Part shown: positions 61,903-64,000 of the stretch, one piece after another
Layout: each line of letters opens with the position of its first letter
How positions within the stretch are numbered: the first letter of the stretch is position 1
NCBI GenBank assembly: GCA_031269355.1
Contig: JAISZG010000074.1
Span: forward strand, 102,711-166,710
Length of the DNA: 64,000 nt
Origin: Oscillospiraceae bacterium
Lineage (GTDB): Bacteria; Bacillota; Clostridia; Christensenellales; Aristaeellaceae
Direction of reading: 5' to 3'
The notes under the pieces: model-generated
Told to the model about the DNA's origin: nothing
What the model saw: the letters and a program-made list of their open reading frames with translations, nothing else
Database searches by the model: none
Position numbers and translations under genes: made by a program

Positions 61903-63885
61903 TTATGTCGATCTGCCGTTGGGCGGCATACCCTGCGATCGCGGTTGAGGCGCGCAAGGCGGATCGCACGTCCGCTGCCGCATGTTAATCAGCACGGGGG
62001 GCTGGCGCATCGGATACGGCGGAGCCGGCGGACGAGGCGGCATATTAATAAACAAAGGGGGCGGCGGCGGTGGTATGGGGCGCGGAGGCGGCATCGGGCG
62101 CTGCATTGAATATAGCACGGGCGGCTGATCGATATACCGCCGAGGCGCGGGCGGTGCGGGCGGAGGCGGCGTGACGATAGGCGGACTGTTTATCACAATC
62201 GGCGGCCTTTGCGGCGGCGGCGGGGCGACAAGCACCTGCTGCGGCGGCGTGGGCAGCGTCACCTTCGGCATCTGCGCCTGCATCACGATAGGCGGCGACT
62301 CTATTATAAGCGGCGGTATCGGCGGCGGCGGCGGAAGGCGCAGCGGTGGATAGAACAGCGGCATTGGCGGCGGCAGATTGGGAACCACCGATCCTTCCGC
62401 CGTTCCGCCGCTCCCGCTTCCGCCGCTTCCGCCTCCGACATCTACTTTTACGCATATCATCATGCACGCTTCGTCGGTCGCGGCGTCCTCATGATGCTTA
62501 TCAAGAAACCGCGTGCCCAAATTCTGGTATTTTATAAAAACCTGATTATCCGGCGGACCTGTATAGTACCCTCCCGTATCGATAAAATAAACTCTATGCT
62601 CCTCGAGATCGACCGGGCCTTCCGTCGACGCGCAGGTGCGGTAGCATATAGTGCGTCCCGTCACCCGCAGGCTCGTGTAAATTTCCTCGTCGGCGGAAGG
62701 GTTTTCTATAGCGTTGCCGCACACGTCGACATAGCTGGAGCTAAAGCCGTCGCTGCACGCGCAGCATGGTTCCGTAGATATGGTGGGATCGCCGCCGCTC
62801 GAGTTCACGCTCATCGGGCCTACGACCAGTCTGCCGCAGATCATTCGCGCGGAGGTCGGTTTCGCGCCCCAGTCCATGCTTAGGCTATCCTCGCCGCATA
62901 CCGATATATCCGCCTCCGAAAGCGAACAGTTAGATCCCATCTGCGCGCTTGATCCGCTGGCGCGCGATTTCTTGCCGGGTTCTCTCCATAGCGCCGACGG
63001 CTTCTTATATTGAGCCAGCAGCGTCTTCGCGTTGTAGGACGTGGGCTGCGGAAAATCATCCGGATTCCACTGCGCCAGTTTGCCGCATCCCGATCCCGTA
63101 TGCCCCATGGCAAGTTGAACCAATTTTTCAAGCGCGGTGTTCATTTTGTCGATTAATATCGGCGACGCAACGTAATAACCGGGCCAAGTCGACGGATCGT
63201 ATGATCCGATTCCGCACGTGGTGCACGGCGCGGCTCCGGAACAAAAATGAATTAAATCCTCGGGAGCTGCCGAAGGTCTTTGCTTTTTATCAATTATATA
63301 CCAGATCGCAGCCTGAGTAAGATATTGCGCATCCCAATCACGGAGAGTGTCGGGGTCTTCTGAATCGGTGCCTATAACGACGGACAATTTGTCAAAAAAC
63401 TCGGCAAGGGAAGTTTCTTCGTCGTAATAACCGTTCGCGAGCAGCCATGTGATCGCGCACTGCGCGCTGCCAAGGCTGCCGTTTCCCGCCAGCCCCGCGC
63501 CGATCGAGGTGCTGTTGCTCGGATTAACGGAACCGAATTGGAGATCATGGTTTAAGCAATAAGCCGTATTGCTCTGCGAACCGCTCGCGTCCGTCCGTGA
63601 TGCGCTGAAAGAGGGGATAATGCCGTAATTCTGATTGCCGTTGATACAAAGGTGATACCCGCGCGTTCCATATGAACCCGGATCGTATATCCACGCCGAA
63701 GACGAAACCGAAAAAGGAATGCCGGAATTCCCGACATATACGTCGTTATCGAATTCGCGCAGCGCGCTGGAAAGAAAAAGCGGCGGCGCTTTCTTTTTTG
63801 ATCCGCTCAAATCGCCCGCCGCGTCTGCGGAGCTTTTCAGATAATTGCCCGACGCCTTCGCCTTTGTCCTGTTAGAGCATGCCAT
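61903..63885 (-). CDS. Thioester-domain (TQxxIW) protein with proline-rich tail and no signal peptide
   Basis: Protein of 660 residues from the ATG at 63885, which follows AAGGAGGG; the frame to 63957 has no site. Residues 60-200 match a thioester domain: Cys110 in AYCLNHDLQFG and Gln191 in the TQAAIW motif would form the internal Cys-Gln bond used for covalent attachment to host or matrix amines. Residues about 200-515 are cysteine-rich and unrecognised. A Gly/Ser linker leads to a Pro-rich tail of about 140 residues. There is no leader and no sortase motif, unlike known thioester adhesins. Confidence 0.75.
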   Translation of the reverse strand: MACSNRTKAKASGNYLKSSADAAGDLSGSKKKAPPLFLSSALREFDNDVYVGNSGIPFSVSSSAWIYDPGSYGTRGYHLCINGNQNYGIIPSFSASRTDASGSQSNTAYCLNHDLQFGSVNPSNSTSIGAGLAGNGSLGSAQCAITWLLANGYYDEETSLAEFFDKLSVVIGTDSEDPDTLRDWDAQYLTQAAIWYIIDKKQRPSAAPEDLIHFCSGAAPCTTCGIGSYDPSTWPGYYVASPILIDKMNTALEKLVQLAMGHTGSGCGKLAQWNPDDFPQPTSYNAKTLLAQYKKPSALWREPGKKSRASGSSAQMGSNCSLSEADISVCGEDSLSMDWGAKPTSARMICGRLVVGPMSVNSSGGDPTISTEPCCACSDGFSSSYVDVCGNAIENPSADEEIYTSLRVTGRTICYRTCASTEGPVDLEEHRVYFIDTGGYYTGPPDNQVFIKYQNLGTRFLDKHHEDAATDEACMMICVKVDVGGGSGGSGSGGTAEGSVVPNLPPPMPLFYPPLRLPPPPPIPPLIIESPPIVMQAQMPKVTLPTPPQQVLVAPPPPQRPPIVINSPPIVTPPPPAPPAPRRYIDQPPVLYSMQRPMPPPRPIPPPPPPLFINMPPRPPAPPYPMRQPPVLINMRQRTCDPPCAPQPRSQGMPPNGRST

Positions 63886-64000
63886 ATCTGTCCCTCCTTC
63901 GAAACCCGTCATATATATGTGGCGGTCAAAAATAAAATTATGAATTAATAAAAACACGGACGGGCACGGCTCGTCAAAAGCCGCGCAAAAATACGCGAAG
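63886..64000. other. Upstream region of the thioester-domain gene, cut by the window end
   Basis: AT-rich DNA. CATAATTTT and CACATATATATG resemble but do not match a sigma-E/K -10. No clear sigma-A promoter was found. Confidence 0.3.

Noticed and set aside
61900..62883. Long plus-strand frames opposite the proline-rich tail of the thioester-domain protein
   Set aside because: They are antisense readings of CCG/CCC codons (giving Arg and Gly) without start signals; the minus frame has a strong site and coherent domains.

Overview
The window looks like a chromosomal segment of a spore-forming Bacillota, most likely an uncultured Clostridia lineage (for example Christensenellales-like); that placement is an inference. 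The signs are a BofA-family sporulation protein, a LonB-type protease, a phenylalanine T-box upstream of pheST, YesM/YesN two-component pairs, strong AGGAGG ribosome binding sites and a collagen-like protein of the kind seen on spore surfaces. Most genes are GC-rich with heavy use of GCG and CGC. The restriction-modification island near 50.4-52.4 kb is visibly poorer in these codons. I saw no rRNA, tRNA, CRISPR array, transposase or phage module.

Layout. 1-8.7 kb: two divergently transcribed oligopeptide ABC transporters (OppBCD on minus, cut by the window edge; OppBCDF plus binding protein on plus). 8.8-15.6 kb: surface- or spore-type proteins without signal peptides (a Cys/Pro-rich protein, a GLUG-repeat protein, a collagen-like protein) interleaved with an aquaporin, BofA and a secreted DUF3298-like protein. 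16-24 kb: a small membrane protein, an RluA-type pseudouridine synthase, a methyltransferase, ileS, a C39-like cysteine-peptidase-fold protein and lonB. 24-35 kb: a carbohydrate locus with sensor kinase and AraC-type regulator, binding protein, two permeases, GH97 and GH31 (YicI-like alpha-xylosidase). 35-38 kb: small protein, GT2, SGNH esterase, PPOX-family protein. 38-41.5 kb: a second YesN/YesM pair. 41.6-47.4 kb: a compact operon of three SPFH (HflK/HflC-like) membrane proteins followed by a P1B-like ATPase with an altered CPCGHM motif. 47.4-53.3 kb: a Ca2+-type P-ATPase, a proS remnant, an Eco29kI-family R-M system and degV. 53.7-61.7 kb: FAH-family enzyme, AAA/DUF4143 ATPase, T-box-pheS-pheT, DUF896, GNAT and a fumarase beta-type subunit. 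61.9-63.9 kb: a thioester-domain protein with a proline-rich tail and no signal peptide.

How the parts fit. The transporters import peptides and plant-type oligosaccharides. The GH97/GH31 pair carries no signal peptide and would act on imported sugars in the cytoplasm under the adjacent two-component system. The two solute-binding proteins have ordinary signal peptidase I leaders without a lipobox cysteine, which is unusual for a monoderm.

The strongest candidates for undescribed biology are the SPFH-P-type ATPase operon, the group of leaderless surface-type proteins (two with sigma-K/E-like -10 elements), the thioester-domain protein, and a palindromic repeat that appears to have inserted in frame into the Ca2+-ATPase. 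All functional calls come from reading motifs by eye; no database search was run.
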